Positions 26,857 to 37,398 of a stretch of DNA of 64,000 nt are shown here, piece after piece; positions within the stretch are counted from its first letter, which is position 1, and the number at the start of each line of letters is the position of its first letter. Below the pieces are notes generated by a model. The model made no database searches, was not told where the DNA came from, and saw only the letters and a program-made list of their open reading frames with translations. The position numbers and the translations under genes were made by a program. The DNA is from an uncultured Clostridia bacterium (lineage in GTDB: Bacteria > Bacillota > Clostridia > Christensenellales > CAG-917), in NCBI GenBank assembly GCA_947625225.1, contig CANQNQ010000001.1:1-64000 (forward strand), read 5' to 3'.

Positions 26857-29800
26857 TCACGCTTTTGTAAATCTGTTGTTGTAGAAGCTGATGCCTTCTT
26901 CTCCCGAAGAACTTGTGACGTACATCACCCCATCTATAATTTCGCAGGCGATCTCCTCTCCAAATCCATCAATATAAAACACTGCTACCGCATTGTTGCC
27001 TTTCCTTACGGTGTAAGTTGCAGTCTGATTGTATTGCGCGTCGCTGCATTCCACGGTTACCAAACCTGCGCCGTCAAACGTGAAAGTCCAGGTCTTGGCG
27101 TCCTCGGAAGAACCCGTGTAAGTGCCGACAAACTCATCGAGGACTATATCGAACACCACCGTCTTGTCGCCGCCGCCCGTGACGCTGACCGAAAGGTGCA
27201 GGTTGTCCTGCTTTTCGCACACAAAGCTCTGCGCGCCTATCGCAAAGCGCGCCTTGCCGTCCTCGACGGTGTACTTCGCGCTGTGTTGAGAGCCGTCAAA
27301 ATAGACCGCGTTGCCGTTGCCGTCAAAGCTGATCCACTCCTCATCATGAGTGTATTTGCCGTTGAACAGGCTGACCGCGGCGACAAGGTCCACAGACTTC
27401 TCGTCCCTGACGAGGCGGATACTGACGTCGGAGCCGACATACAGCTGCACGTCCTGCCCCGCGAACTCGCCGCTTTCCATATAGAAGGACAGCGAGCTGT
27501 AATCGCCGTATTCATTTTCGCCAAGCACGTTGATGTGCGTGGGCGCCACGCCGTTAAGCGTGATGCCGCTTGCGCTCACCGACAACAGGATATCTGTCCC
27601 ATTGTAGCTGCCCAAATAGTCCCCCACAAACGGCGCGTCTATTGCGACTTGCGCCGCGGGAACGCTGTACAGGAGTTTTTTGTGCCCAAGCGCGCCCGCA
27701 TCTGCAAATATGATCTGGTTGTAAACGTCACTTCTGAGCACATAATCCGCATTTTGATATGTGAATTCGTACTCATAATAGTCGTTTTCGTGCAAGCGCG
27801 TGACGGCTTCGCCGTCTATAGTAAGGCTTGTCGAGCCAATCTCAAAGCGCATGCCGTCGCCCGTCGTCCAGCTGCCGATATACAAACTGTCAAAGCCATC
27901 AAAAGGCCCGAATTCGCCGTTATATGTGTAATATTTTACTTGGTTGTGGTAGTCAAGTTTGAGGCGGTCGCCCTCTATGGTTATATAACAATCGTAAATA
28001 TCATTGCTCAACATGCTTCCGTCGGCATTGGGAGTTACGTGCAAATCACTCTCGCCGGGCACAGACATGTAGTACCACTCATATCCGCTGTCAAAATAGA
28101 TGTAAACATAGTCCTTGCCATCGCCAAGCCAATAGCCGAGGAAGTCGTCCACGCTGCTGTGCAACTGATAGCCTTCCTTGACAAGCATCGCGGTGCCCTT
28201 TTGGAATACATTGCCGTCATGGGTCACATCGTAAACTCCGTTCGGCAGATATGGGCAATCCGAGCTGAACTCAATAGTATCGTCCTCGAAATCGTAATAT
28301 CCGCTGTAGTTTTTATATTCCTTATTGTCATCTCTGTCCACAATGCTAATCCTGCCAAAGCCGTCGAATGTCACAACAATGTACATGCTTGAGGCATAGT
28401 CGTATCTGTACTTCGCGCCCTCAAGCGGATCCGCCGCCGCGACCACCGTGTAAACGCCGTTTTCAAAGTCCAGCTTGTACACCTTGCCGTCCACGTAGCA
28501 CAGCTTGCTGAGCGGATTGAAAGTATAGTTTATCCTGCTCCCCGCGAGGATGCCGCCGCCGAAACCGTCAAACACCAGCTTGCCGTCCGCGCCCTCGAAT
28601 GTGCCGTAGTCGCCCTCGGACAGCACAAACTCGCGGCCGCTTATCTTGGCGGGACGCGTGACCCCGTTGAAGGTCACAAAGAAGGACGGATCCTTCAGGC
28701 TGCCCTCTATTTGCGCGTAGTAGCACACGCCCTCGACGTCCACCACGTAGACCTCTTCTTTGTCACAGATAAACTGGCGCAAAGTGGTCTTGCCGCTTGC
28801 GTCCGCATATTCATATGGAACCTGATCGCACTTGACGTACAGTTTGCTGCCCATCCACAGGTTGCCCTGTTCGTCCATCGTCACGTTGATGGAATAGGAC
28901 GCGGCATACCACATATATTCCAGCACATAGCCGCTGTTTTGCTTGTAGAAATAGCCGTATATGACCGGGGTGCCGTTGACGGACGTCACGACTCCGTTGT
29001 CCAGAACGGTCACATCATCGGTAGAACTGTACGCATACTTGCCCGCGACAAAGCTGCCGCTTTCACACCTGACAAAGTTGTAGTTGCGCGTGACGTAGCC
29101 CTCGTCATCTCTGTCTGCCGCATCCGTATCATACGCCACATACAAGCCCTTTATCGTACCCGAAGAGGTAAGATAGAAGCTCCAGCACTCGTCATAATTG
29201 TTGTAGCTCAGCGAGCCCGTCTGCAATGGGAATTCTTTGCCGCCTATCATAGTGTACGCGGAGTCCGTCAGATTCAGCTGTATCTCGCCGTTATCAACGG
29301 GCGTGGAGTTTTTGTCGCAGACGGTCACGGTCTCGTCGTTGATCTTGACCATCAGGCGCTTTTCGGCGTCCACCCACTCGCCGTTGTAGGCGCTTCTTGA
29401 AAAGACGTACGCCGTAAACTCGCATTCGCTGTCGATGACAAGCCCCGCTTCCGCTTTGACTTCGCCCGCGTACCAGCCCATAAATATCTCGCCTTGCACC
29501 GCGTAGAAATCGGGAATATCCGCCGCCGTAAGCGCGCCGCCAAAGGGGACGTAGACCTCCCTGACAACTATGTCGTTCGCCTTGAACACCACGCGGTTGC
29601 CGATAAGGTCAAAGCGCGCGACGTACTGTGCGTCCGCGTTGATAACAGTGTCGACAGTAAGCTGTGCCTCGCCGTCAAACCAACCCGCAAACGCATATCC
29701 GTCCTCGGCGGTGGGAGTGGGCAGCTGGGCAAGCTTTCCGCCCGCAGCGACCTCGACTTCGTCAAACACTTCGTCGCCCACCATAAATGTGACGGTATAG

Positions 29801-30108
29801 TATACTGTCGCCGGCTGATATTTTGCCAGCGCGGTCACGGACTTTGTGGGGACGTAGCCGCCCGCTATCTGCTCGTCTTCGACAAACCAGCCCACAAAAT
29901 CCTCGCCGTCGTGCAGAGGTCCCGAGGGGATATCCTTGTCGGCGAGAGCATTGCCGCTTGCCACCTTGACGGTGTATATGGTAGCCGTGCCGTCCTTGAA
30001 CGTGACTGCATATTCGCCTCCACCGTGATTGCACGCGACCAGCAGCCCCGCCGTCAAAATGAGCAGGAGCGCAGCGCATATGACCAAGCATAACGCCTTT
30101 CTTTTCAT
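26857..30108 (-). CDS. Large surface lipoprotein with InlB/Flg_new-type B repeats
   Basis: 1083 aa; lipobox LLVACN; repeated VTFKDG...GWF units (DGEDFVGWFVED, DGYAFAGWFDGE) at the N-terminus; long repetitive beta-rich remainder. Confidence 0.8.
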   Translation of the reverse strand: MKRKALCLVICAALLLILTAGLLVACNHGGGEYAVTFKDGTATIYTVKVASGNALADKDIPSGPLHDGEDFVGWFVEDEQIAGGYVPTKSVTALAKYQPATVYYTVTFMVGDEVFDEVEVAAGGKLAQLPTPTAEDGYAFAGWFDGEAQLTVDTVINADAQYVARFDLIGNRVVFKANDIVVREVYVPFGGALTAADIPDFYAVQGEIFMGWYAGEVKAEAGLVIDSECEFTAYVFSRSAYNGEWVDAEKRLMVKINDETVTVCDKNSTPVDNGEIQLNLTDSAYTMIGGKEFPLQTGSLSYNNYDECWSFYLTSSGTIKGLYVAYDTDAADRDDEGYVTRNYNFVRCESGSFVAGKYAYSSTDDVTVLDNGVVTSVNGTPVIYGYFYKQNSGYVLEYMWYAASYSINVTMDEQGNLWMGSKLYVKCDQVPYEYADASGKTTLRQFICDKEEVYVVDVEGVCYYAQIEGSLKDPSFFVTFNGVTRPAKISGREFVLSEGDYGTFEGADGKLVFDGFGGGILAGSRINYTFNPLSKLCYVDGKVYKLDFENGVYTVVAAADPLEGAKYRYDYASSMYIVVTFDGFGRISIVDRDDNKEYKNYSGYYDFEDDTIEFSSDCPYLPNGVYDVTHDGNVFQKGTAMLVKEGYQLHSSVDDFLGYWLGDGKDYVYIYFDSGYEWYYMSVPGESDLHVTPNADGSMLSNDIYDCYITIEGDRLKLDYHNQVKYYTYNGEFGPFDGFDSLYIGSWTTGDGMRFEIGSTSLTIDGEAVTRLHENDYYEYEFTYQNADYVLRSDVYNQIIFADAGALGHKKLLYSVPAAQVAIDAPFVGDYLGSYNGTDILLSVSASGITLNGVAPTHINVLGENEYGDYSSLSFYMESGEFAGQDVQLYVGSDVSIRLVRDEKSVDLVAAVSLFNGKYTHDEEWISFDGNGNAVYFDGSQHSAKYTVEDGKARFAIGAQSFVCEKQDNLHLSVSVTGGGDKTVVFDIVLDEFVGTYTGSSEDAKTWTFTFDGAGLVTVECSDAQYNQTATYTVRKGNNAVAVFYIDGFGEEIACEIIDGVMYVTSSSGEEGISFYNNRFTKA

Positions 30109-30450
30109 AAATTGTACCTCCGTACGAAACTATAACTATATAAGTATACGCCTTTTCACTTATAGTACCCGCCCCGCGTAAGTTTGTCAAGCGAATGTTG
30201 CGCGCGCATAATCGGTTTAATGTGGTTTTTGATATCTAAATAACGCCCGCCGCGCCCCATAAAACGCAAAATCGGACGGCGCGACGACTTGCTCCATCTC
30301 AAAATAATTGTTTTGCAAAAATCGCAAATTTCGATGTTTATTTGCACGAAATTATAAGATAAACTTGTTTATATGCAAAAATACCGCTCCGCGCGACCTC
30401 CGCAAAAACGTATGCGGCGGATCGCTTGGAGCGGTAAATTCGTCATGGGT

Positions 30451-31704
30451 TCAGGCGTTTTTGACGCGCCCGAGCGAGGTGTTGTCCACCCTTCTGTCCC
30501 TGAGGCTCTCTATGGGATTGGGCGACATTTCGTATCTGTAGTCTCCGCCCGCGCTGTCGATGTGGCACTTGATCGCCTCATGCGCAGGCTCCATCTTTTC
30601 GTTGTAGTTGACAAGGCGCTGGTACTTGAAGAAGTCCGCGTCGGAGGACATCTCGTTTACGTTTATATACCCCTCGCGGTTTGCCGTGTTCTGCACGGTG
30701 TTTGCAAGCACCTCGCGCACGTATTCGGGCTGAGGCGAAAAATGCAGCAGCTCGGGAAAATTGCCGTCGGGGATGACCTGTTGCCACTCCTTTTTGCCGT
30801 ACGTCTTGAGGGCTTCGGCGGCGATGTGCAGGTGGGTTATCTCCTGCAGCAGGCACTGCTCCCACAGCCGCTTTATATTTTTGTCCGTCTCGTCCTTCCA
30901 GCAGGAGTAGTAGAGGTAGCACTCGGTGTATTCGTGGTTGAGCCAGCACTCCAGCATGCCCTCGTTCACGTCCATAAGCGAGCCGTATTGCGTGACGTGC
31001 TGTTCCTCCACCATGGCGATCTCCTGATACAGCCTGCGCCCCAGGTCCGTCTCGTAAAAGGCGCATTGATTCATATAGTAGTTCATCGTCTGCTGCTCCG
31101 CGGCGGTGATGATGGACACGTTCAGCTTGGTGATGGGCGCGCACTTCTTGAAATCGACGGGCTTTTTGACGTCGTCGTAGGGGTGCCTGTGGTGGGATAT
31201 GGTGGGTCTGCCCGGCGTGATCTCCGTGTAGCCGTTGACCAGCCGCTCGGCGTGTATGCCGCGCTCCATGTCCAGCAGGTCGGCGTAGCGGTAGAGGTGG
31301 TCGAAGTCCTCCAACAGCGCAAAATCCATCGCCGCCTTCACGTCCTTGTCCGGCTCGCGCTGAGCAAGGATGGCGGTAAGCTCCACGGCAAGCTGCTCGT
31401 AGGCGATGGTGGTCTCAAGTATGCTCTCGTCCTTGGGTTTGAGACAGGCTATCTTCTTTTGCTGGCATTGCTCGCTTTTGCGCACAAACTCAAGCTGCCT
31501 GCGCAAATTGTTGTCCGGGCACTTCCTGAAAAACTGGTGGGAGAACCACACCGCCTCGTACTCCGTGCCGTTCATCAATATGACGCGCGCCTTTGTAAAC
31601 GCGTCCGTATCGTTTTTGCCGTAGCTTGCGGGATAGATGTCCTTCCAGTCCAAAAACAGCTTTTCGGACTTCTCGGGGGCTTCGTTGAATGGGTTGAATG
31701 ACAT
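30451..31704 (-). CDS. Ferritin-like (di-iron type) domain protein
   Basis: ATG at 31704 with RBS; helical, with ETTIAYEQL, EDFDHLYRYADLL, EQQTMNYY, EEQHVTQYGSLMDV, QEITHLHIAAE motifs. Confidence 0.6.
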   Translation of the reverse strand: MSFNPFNEAPEKSEKLFLDWKDIYPASYGKNDTDAFTKARVILMNGTEYEAVWFSHQFFRKCPDNNLRRQLEFVRKSEQCQQKKIACLKPKDESILETTIAYEQLAVELTAILAQREPDKDVKAAMDFALLEDFDHLYRYADLLDMERGIHAERLVNGYTEITPGRPTISHHRHPYDDVKKPVDFKKCAPITKLNVSIITAAEQQTMNYYMNQCAFYETDLGRRLYQEIAMVEEQHVTQYGSLMDVNEGMLECWLNHEYTECYLYYSCWKDETDKNIKRLWEQCLLQEITHLHIAAEALKTYGKKEWQQVIPDGNFPELLHFSPQPEYVREVLANTVQNTANREGYINVNEMSSDADFFKYQRLVNYNEKMEPAHEAIKCHIDSAGGDYRYEMSPNPIESLRDRRVDNTSLGRVKNA

Positions 31705-32015
31705 AAATTTTGCTCCTTTACTTTTTTCAAATGATTGCCACCCAAACGTGTTTTTATACTTTGCCTCTTTGCCCAACTTATACGCGTATGCCGCATATTG
31801 GCAACTTTATATGTGCAAAACAACTTGTTAAACATCGTTTTTGCGCGACATATGTCAAAATTGTCCGAAAAAAAATTATTTTTACGCGCCCGCTGGATCT
31901 TGGCGTAAAATGTCGCCGTTTTGGGCAATTTGCGCATAAAATGTAAAATCGTGTATTGCATAAGCCCAACCACTGTGCTAAAATAATTGTATGTCATAAT
32001 AAGAGGTGGAAAATT

Positions 32016-33110
32016 ATGAGTGAATATCCCGATTATATATCCCCCATACGCAAGCCGGCTCCCACGCCCGCAAGCATAGTCGAGGATGGAAAAGTACATT
32101 TCGGTACGTTTGACAGCCCGTTTGCAAATCTCAATCTGTTGGACGCTTGCAAGCCCTGCGGCAAAAAGATGCCCGACTTCATGAAAAAGTCCCGTCTGAC
32201 GGAATGGGAGGCGTTCGAGGTGTTGATGGACGAGGGCGCGCTGATAAGCGCGGTCTACAGCATCGGCGCGCTGGGCTTCTCCATATTTGTGTGGTACGAC
32301 AAGGCGGAAGACAAGATATACAGCTGGCGCAACCTCGTGCCCAAAAAGAAGGCGAAGGTGGCAAAGCAGCTGGTGGACGACTACTGCTACTGCAAGACGG
32401 GCAAGAGCGAGTACCGCATAGACAACGACTTCATGCACGGCAAAGCCTCCGCAAAGGGCTACAGCAAGGGCAAGAGCGGCACGTTTGAGATAGACATGAG
32501 CTTCGAGCGCGTCTCTCCCCTTGCCAACGGCGTGATGCCCCTCGCCAAAAACAAGGACGGCAGCTTCCGCAACGCCCTTTACAGCGAGAAGGACTTTTTC
32601 AAAGCGACGGGCAAGATCGTGCTCAACGGCAAGGAGTACGTCTCCAACGAGCGCTCGGTGGGCATCATCGACGACCACAAGGGCTTCTATCCCTTCAAGG
32701 CGCACTACGATTGGCTGACAAGCATGGGCACCATCGACGACGGCGGCGTCAAAAAATACTTTGCGTTCAACCTCACCCGCAACCAATCCGTGGATCAGTT
32801 CAACTACAACGAAAACGTCATCTGGTGCGGCGACGAGTCCTTCCCCATGCCTCCCGTGGTGTTCACGCACAAAGACGGCAAAAAGAAGGCGAACGAGTGG
32901 CACGTCACCGACGAGGGCGGCAAGGGCTTGGTGGACGTCACCTTCAACATCAGCAAGGTGTTCTATATGCCCATCCACGCGCTGGTGATAGAGTGCTACT
33001 ACGCGCTGCCCTACGGCACGATCAAGGGCTACATCACGGACACCAACGGCAAAAAGTACATCGTGGACGGCATGCTGGGCATAGGCGAAGACAAGACAAC
33101 CAGAATGTAA
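32016..33110 (+). CDS. DUF2804-like protein
   Basis: 364 aa; ALISAVYSIGALGFSIFVWYDKAEDKIYSW; NERSVGIIDDHKGFYPFKAHYDWLT; similar in layout to the ORF at 35473-36510. Confidence 0.55.
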   Translation: MSEYPDYISPIRKPAPTPASIVEDGKVHFGTFDSPFANLNLLDACKPCGKKMPDFMKKSRLTEWEAFEVLMDEGALISAVYSIGALGFSIFVWYDKAEDKIYSWRNLVPKKKAKVAKQLVDDYCYCKTGKSEYRIDNDFMHGKASAKGYSKGKSGTFEIDMSFERVSPLANGVMPLAKNKDGSFRNALYSEKDFFKATGKIVLNGKEYVSNERSVGIIDDHKGFYPFKAHYDWLTSMGTIDDGGVKKYFAFNLTRNQSVDQFNYNENVIWCGDESFPMPPVVFTHKDGKKKANEWHVTDEGGKGLVDVTFNISKVFYMPIHALVIECYYALPYGTIKGYITDTNGKKYIVDGMLGIGEDKTTRM

Positions 33111-33129
33111 AAATGTAAATAGACCATAA

Positions 33130-33162
33130 AAAATATGAGCCGCGTCGCGGCTCATATTTTTT
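33130..33162. terminator. Bidirectional terminator between convergent genes
   Basis: AAAATATGAGCCGCGTCGCGGCTCATATTTTTTG. Confidence 0.75.
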
Positions 33163-33174
33163 GTCCCTTCATTT

Positions 33175-34641
33175 TCAATTTCCAAACACGGAATCTATCA
33201 ATCTGAATGCGTCGGCTTGCATTATGCTCCAATCCGCGCCGACGTTGATGTGGCTTTGGCTTTGGTAAGTTATCAACCTGCCGCTTTGCTCAAGCGCGGA
33301 AACGTCCGCCGCAGAGCCGCCTATGGAACTGTAAAACGGCACTACGCCGTCGCCATTCCTCGCGTAACGCAAAGTATAGTTGTAACGCACGTTGCCGTCC
33401 GAATCATACATCACGTTCCCCTCGCCGTCGCGCATGGTGGTGCAATCAAGCCCGACTATCGTGCTACTGTCGGATCCTACAAAGTAGTAGGAATTGACCG
33501 CTTCCGCCGCCAACTTACCGCCCACAAACAGGCTGTCAAAGTAGTTTTCCAAGCCGCCGACGCTCTCCTTGATGCGCTTTCCGTCGGGGTCCGCCGCCTG
33601 GCCCGCCTTGGCATCCGTCTTGGTCTTGATGGCAACGCCGTCGTCCTCGCCGTCCACCATGTAGTACGCCCAGGGCTGAGTCTTGTAGAAGTTGTACAGT
33701 TCCTCCTTGGTGGAAATCGCCACGCCGTCCACCGTGATGCCGTGCGCGCCCGCCTCGTATTGCGCGGAGCTGAGTAGCTGCCACGAAGGCACCAGACTTA
33801 TCAGCCCCGTGTTGTTGGTCAGAAAATCGCCCACGCTGTTGAGCACGTTGCGCACGACGCTCTTTATCATATCGGCGTTGTCCGTGGAGCCGAGCATCGC
33901 GTCAAGATAATCCAGCGGACAGCTCAGCGCCGCCAATGCGTCAAAGGAACCGAGCGCCGCCGGGGCAAAGCCCAAATTTAGCCTCACCTTTTCGCGGTTC
34001 TGCGCGCTCCTTGCAAGATAGCTGTTGACCACCGCGCCGCCCATGCTATGGGACATAAGCACGACGTCGGTGTACTTTTGATCGTTGATGAAACGCTCCA
34101 GCTGCGCCGCGGATTGCGCTGGAGAAAGTCTCCAATCCTGGTTGTATATCACTACGTCCGCGCCGCCGCCGTACTTTGAATACAGCGCGTCATATATGGG
34201 CTTGTATATCCAGCACACACCGTAGGTGACGTCCATCACGTTGCCGTCCTCGTCAAGTGGCATTCCATTGGCGGGCACCACGTCGGGATTGAGCGGTTGT
34301 CCGTCCTCGTCAAGCGACAGGTCGTACAGCACGCCGCCCTTTTTCCACTCTATCATGGAAAGCAGGCTTGCGATGCCTCCCTCCTCGCCGTCGAGGACAT
34401 CCTGAAGGACCTGCTGCATATCCGCCTCGCCGCTCATGATCGCGCTTATGTCCACGTCCGCCTTGATGGGATCCCACTTCGCCTCATTGGTGGATGAATC
34501 GTAAAATCCGCCCGCAAACAGCGCCGTCACAAATATGATGGCGCGCTTGTCCTTATCCTTGTTGCAAGCGGCAAATGCAAACAATGAAAGCAGCAACACA
34601 AGCACACAGACAATTGCCGTGATCTTTACGCTTTTTTTCAT
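33175..34641 (-). CDS. Lipoprotein alpha/beta hydrolase (LCAT/lipase-like)
   Basis: 488 aa; lipobox FAFAAC; nucleophile elbow MSHSMGGAVVNSYL. Confidence 0.75.
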   Translation of the reverse strand: MKKSVKITAIVCVLVLLLSLFAFAACNKDKDKRAIIFVTALFAGGFYDSSTNEAKWDPIKADVDISAIMSGEADMQQVLQDVLDGEEGGIASLLSMIEWKKGGVLYDLSLDEDGQPLNPDVVPANGMPLDEDGNVMDVTYGVCWIYKPIYDALYSKYGGGADVVIYNQDWRLSPAQSAAQLERFINDQKYTDVVLMSHSMGGAVVNSYLARSAQNREKVRLNLGFAPAALGSFDALAALSCPLDYLDAMLGSTDNADMIKSVVRNVLNSVGDFLTNNTGLISLVPSWQLLSSAQYEAGAHGITVDGVAISTKEELYNFYKTQPWAYYMVDGEDDGVAIKTKTDAKAGQAADPDGKRIKESVGGLENYFDSLFVGGKLAAEAVNSYYFVGSDSSTIVGLDCTTMRDGEGNVMYDSDGNVRYNYTLRYARNGDGVVPFYSSIGGSAADVSALEQSGRLITYQSQSHINVGADWSIMQADAFRLIDSVFGN

Positions 34642-34699
34642 ATATATGCCTCAAACAAATGTTTACACATCAAAAATGACAACTTGATCTGCCTTTTTG

Positions 34700-35419
34700 T
34701 CACTTTGCTATCATATACAGTTTCAGCACGCCGTCAAACTCCGCTCTCTCCTTGGCGCACAGATCCTCCGCCTCCAACGCGCGGCGAACTGCTATCCACA
34801 GGGCGCGTATCATAAGCGAATCCCTGCTGTCTATCGCGGCGGCAAGCGCCTCAAGCATAACTATGTAATCTGCTCTGCCTTCGCCCTCGAACTCGTGCAG
34901 CGCCTTGGAAATGTTGTACATCAGGTACTCCGTGCGCTTTTTAAGACCGGAGGAGGCAAACTTGACGTCCCTCTCTATGGGCGCGGCGGGCTGTTCCTCA
35001 ACGCCCTCCCACACGTAGCGCACCACCGTCTGCTTGAAGGGGTCGAGCACGGAGGCGTAAAACTTGTCCAGACTTTCCTGTTGCGTGGGCGCGGGGAAAT
35101 AGGCGCCCACAAAGTCGAAGATGCCCACGCTGCCCGCGTCGAATTCAACCAGCAAATTGCAGATGAGCGCCACCAGCCTGCGCCCGTCGGAGGGCAGTTT
35201 GACGACGTAGTTGTCGCCAAGCTTTGAAAAAGCCATACCCTTTTCGAAACTGTAGTCAAACCCTTTGCTGCACGCGGTGAGCACCTCGCGGAACTCCTTG
35301 TAATACGCAAGGCATTTGAGCACGGAGCCTATCCTTTTGTCCACATATATCATGCTGGATTTCTTGAGGTCGTCGATGGCGCATACCAGCGCGTTTATCC
35401 CTTCCGAATTGTTTGTCAT
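34700..35419 (-). CDS. Hypothetical protein
   Basis: 239-aa ORF with start codon and coding-like composition, between lipase-like and DUF2804 genes. Confidence 0.55.
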   Translation of the reverse strand: MTNNSEGINALVCAIDDLKKSSMIYVDKRIGSVLKCLAYYKEFREVLTACSKGFDYSFEKGMAFSKLGDNYVVKLPSDGRRLVALICNLLVEFDAGSVGIFDFVGAYFPAPTQQESLDKFYASVLDPFKQTVVRYVWEGVEEQPAAPIERDVKFASSGLKKRTEYLMYNISKALHEFEGEGRADYIVMLEALAAAIDSRDSLMIRALWIAVRRALEAEDLCAKERAEFDGVLKLYMIAK

Positions 35420-35472
35420 AAATACCTCATAATATCAAAACAGACGCTTTAAGCGCTTGTTTTGACAGTTTA

Positions 35473-36510
35473 TCACCACTTATTGTGCACTTTTTCCGCA
35501 AAGCCGATCATATCCTTGATCTCGATGACGGTGCCGTCGTCAAGCGTTGCGGTGCCATTGAAGTAGCCAAACACCTGGTGCGGTATCATGCACATCACCT
35601 TAAGATCAAACGGCTCGTAGCGGTCTATGATGGGATGGAATGTGCATTCGAATCTGCCGTCGGTGGAGGTGAACTTCCAATCCTCCATATATCTCGGCTC
35701 GCCGTCCTTGTCGCCGGGGATGACAAATTCCACCCTGTCCAGCTTGTGCGCCTTGCCGTTGTAAAACAGCATATCCTCGCTTGCCGCCGTCGTGTTGCCA
35801 AAGCCGTAGCCGAGGTTCCAACCGAACGTGCTGCCGTCCTCAAGACGGGTGTGCATACTGCTCCAATACCACGTGTTGTCGTACGTCCACACGCCTCTGC
35901 CCCAATCCAGCGTGCCGAAGCTGTCGGCGGGATCGAAAGCATACTGTTTGTCGCCCAGCGTCAGCGTGCCCTCCGCTTTCATGCAGTTTATCTTCTGATT
36001 GAAGTAAAAGTGCCCCGCCTTATCGAAGGGAGTGGCGATGACCATACTCTCCTCAGGTTCGTCGCTCAAAGTGATGTCCCAGCTGACGTCGGTGCCCTGC
36101 TTGTCCGCGTTGGGGTACACGCCCGTGAGGCGGCGAGTCTTGCCGTCGTTGGTCACTCTCATCTCCACCTTGCCGTTTTTCCAGCCGCAGTCGCCCTGCT
36201 CGCTGGTGCGCGGCATATTCAGCTTGCCCATCGGGAAGAGAAATATGGAGGTGTTGGTGAACTGCGCGGGAGTCACAAAGTCCATCACCGTCAGGCTCAG
36301 CGCGCCCACAAAGCCGAGGTCGCTTATGGTGACGCACAGCGCGTAGCTCTTGTTGCTGATATAGTAGTAGTCCCACTCCTTTATGCGCGCCTTGGGCGCT
36401 TTGATGTTTTCGCGATTGTAGACGTACAACATCTTTTTTGCGAAGCCCGGAGTGGCTATGTTGCCTTCCGAGTTGAGAAGCGGAGTGCTTTGAAAGATCT
36501 GATTTTGCAT
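35473..36510 (-). CDS. DUF2804 domain-containing protein
   Basis: PLLNSEGNIATPGFAKKMLYVYNRENIKAPKARIKEWDYYYISNKSYALCVTISDLGFVGALS; FNQKINCMKAEGTLTLGDKQYAFDPADSFGTLDWGRGVW. Confidence 0.85.
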   Translation of the reverse strand: MQNQIFQSTPLLNSEGNIATPGFAKKMLYVYNRENIKAPKARIKEWDYYYISNKSYALCVTISDLGFVGALSLTVMDFVTPAQFTNTSIFLFPMGKLNMPRTSEQGDCGWKNGKVEMRVTNDGKTRRLTGVYPNADKQGTDVSWDITLSDEPEESMVIATPFDKAGHFYFNQKINCMKAEGTLTLGDKQYAFDPADSFGTLDWGRGVWTYDNTWYWSSMHTRLEDGSTFGWNLGYGFGNTTAASEDMLFYNGKAHKLDRVEFVIPGDKDGEPRYMEDWKFTSTDGRFECTFHPIIDRYEPFDLKVMCMIPHQVFGYFNGTATLDDGTVIEIKDMIGFAEKVHNKW

Positions 36511-36666
36511 ATTTTTTCCTCTTTTTGAAAAGATATTATATTTATGATGTAATTTTAGCACAAAATTTGTCCCATGACAAGAGCAATTTGCGCTTCCTCC
36601 CTCCCGCCGCGCGCAAAATAAAATGCCTGCCGAAGCAGACATTTTGCAATATCGTATTTGTCCCTC

Positions 36667-37257
36667 TCAGACGGTTTGGGCAAGGTGCAACATAACAAAG
36701 CCCTGCTTTGCCTTGCACAGCGGGCAGCAATCCCACGCCTCCTTGCCCGTTGCCTCGTATCCGCAGCCGCTGCACTTCCAGGTGACCGCCTTCTCCTTTT
36801 TGTACAGCGTGCCCGAGGACATCTGCGCGTAGAGGTCGTCAAACAGCTTCTCGTGGCAGGTCTCCACGCCGGCTATTTTTTCAAACAGGTCGGCGATCTC
36901 CTCAAAGCCCTCCTCGCGCGCGGTCTTGGCGTACGCCTTGTAGGTGCGCACTTCTGCCGCCTCGTCCTCCGCCGCCAGCTTGAGATTGGCGGTAAGATCC
37001 CACTTCTCGCGGAAGGGATAGCCGGAGCAGATGTCAATGTTGTCGATGGTTTTGTCGCTTGCCTGCTGGATGAAGGTGTACAGCATGCGCGCGTGGTTGA
37101 ACTCGTTGTAAACCACTTTGTCGATGACGTCCGCCATGGCGTTGTAGCCCGCGTTGCGCGCGCCGTACTCCACAAAGCTGTACCTTGCGTGCGCCATCAT
37201 TTCGCCCGCGTAAGACTTTGCGAGGTTGAGCAGCGTTTTGCTTTCAATAAGTTTCAT
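36667..37257 (-). CDS. Rubrerythrin
   Basis: 196 aa; ferritin-like EMMAHARYSFVEYGARNAGY; C-terminal rubredoxin-like CSGCGYEATGKEAWDCCPLCKAKQGFV. Confidence 0.92.
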   Translation of the reverse strand: MKLIESKTLLNLAKSYAGEMMAHARYSFVEYGARNAGYNAMADVIDKVVYNEFNHARMLYTFIQQASDKTIDNIDICSGYPFREKWDLTANLKLAAEDEAAEVRTYKAYAKTAREEGFEEIADLFEKIAGVETCHEKLFDDLYAQMSSGTLYKKEKAVTWKCSGCGYEATGKEAWDCCPLCKAKQGFVMLHLAQTV

Positions 37258-37398
37258 AAAATATCTCCTTGTCTTTTTTGATAATTATTGCAAAAAGCGG
37301 CAACACTTATACCGCTTGGATAAAAAATTCGCCGGCGCGCTTGAACTTGCGCCACGTAGGTGATATTATATTGTCATCAAAGCGTATAGGAGTTTTCT

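Noticed and set aside
24964-28392. Plus-strand ORFs 24964-26355 (463 aa) and 27034-28392 (452 aa)
   Set aside because: Antisense to glnS and to the InlB-repeat lipoprotein, with low-complexity V/H/R/A-rich translations typical of shadow frames.
31575-33185. 536-aa minus-strand ORF opposite the DUF2804-like gene
   Set aside because: Spans an intergenic region and two convincing genes; antisense composition, no motifs.
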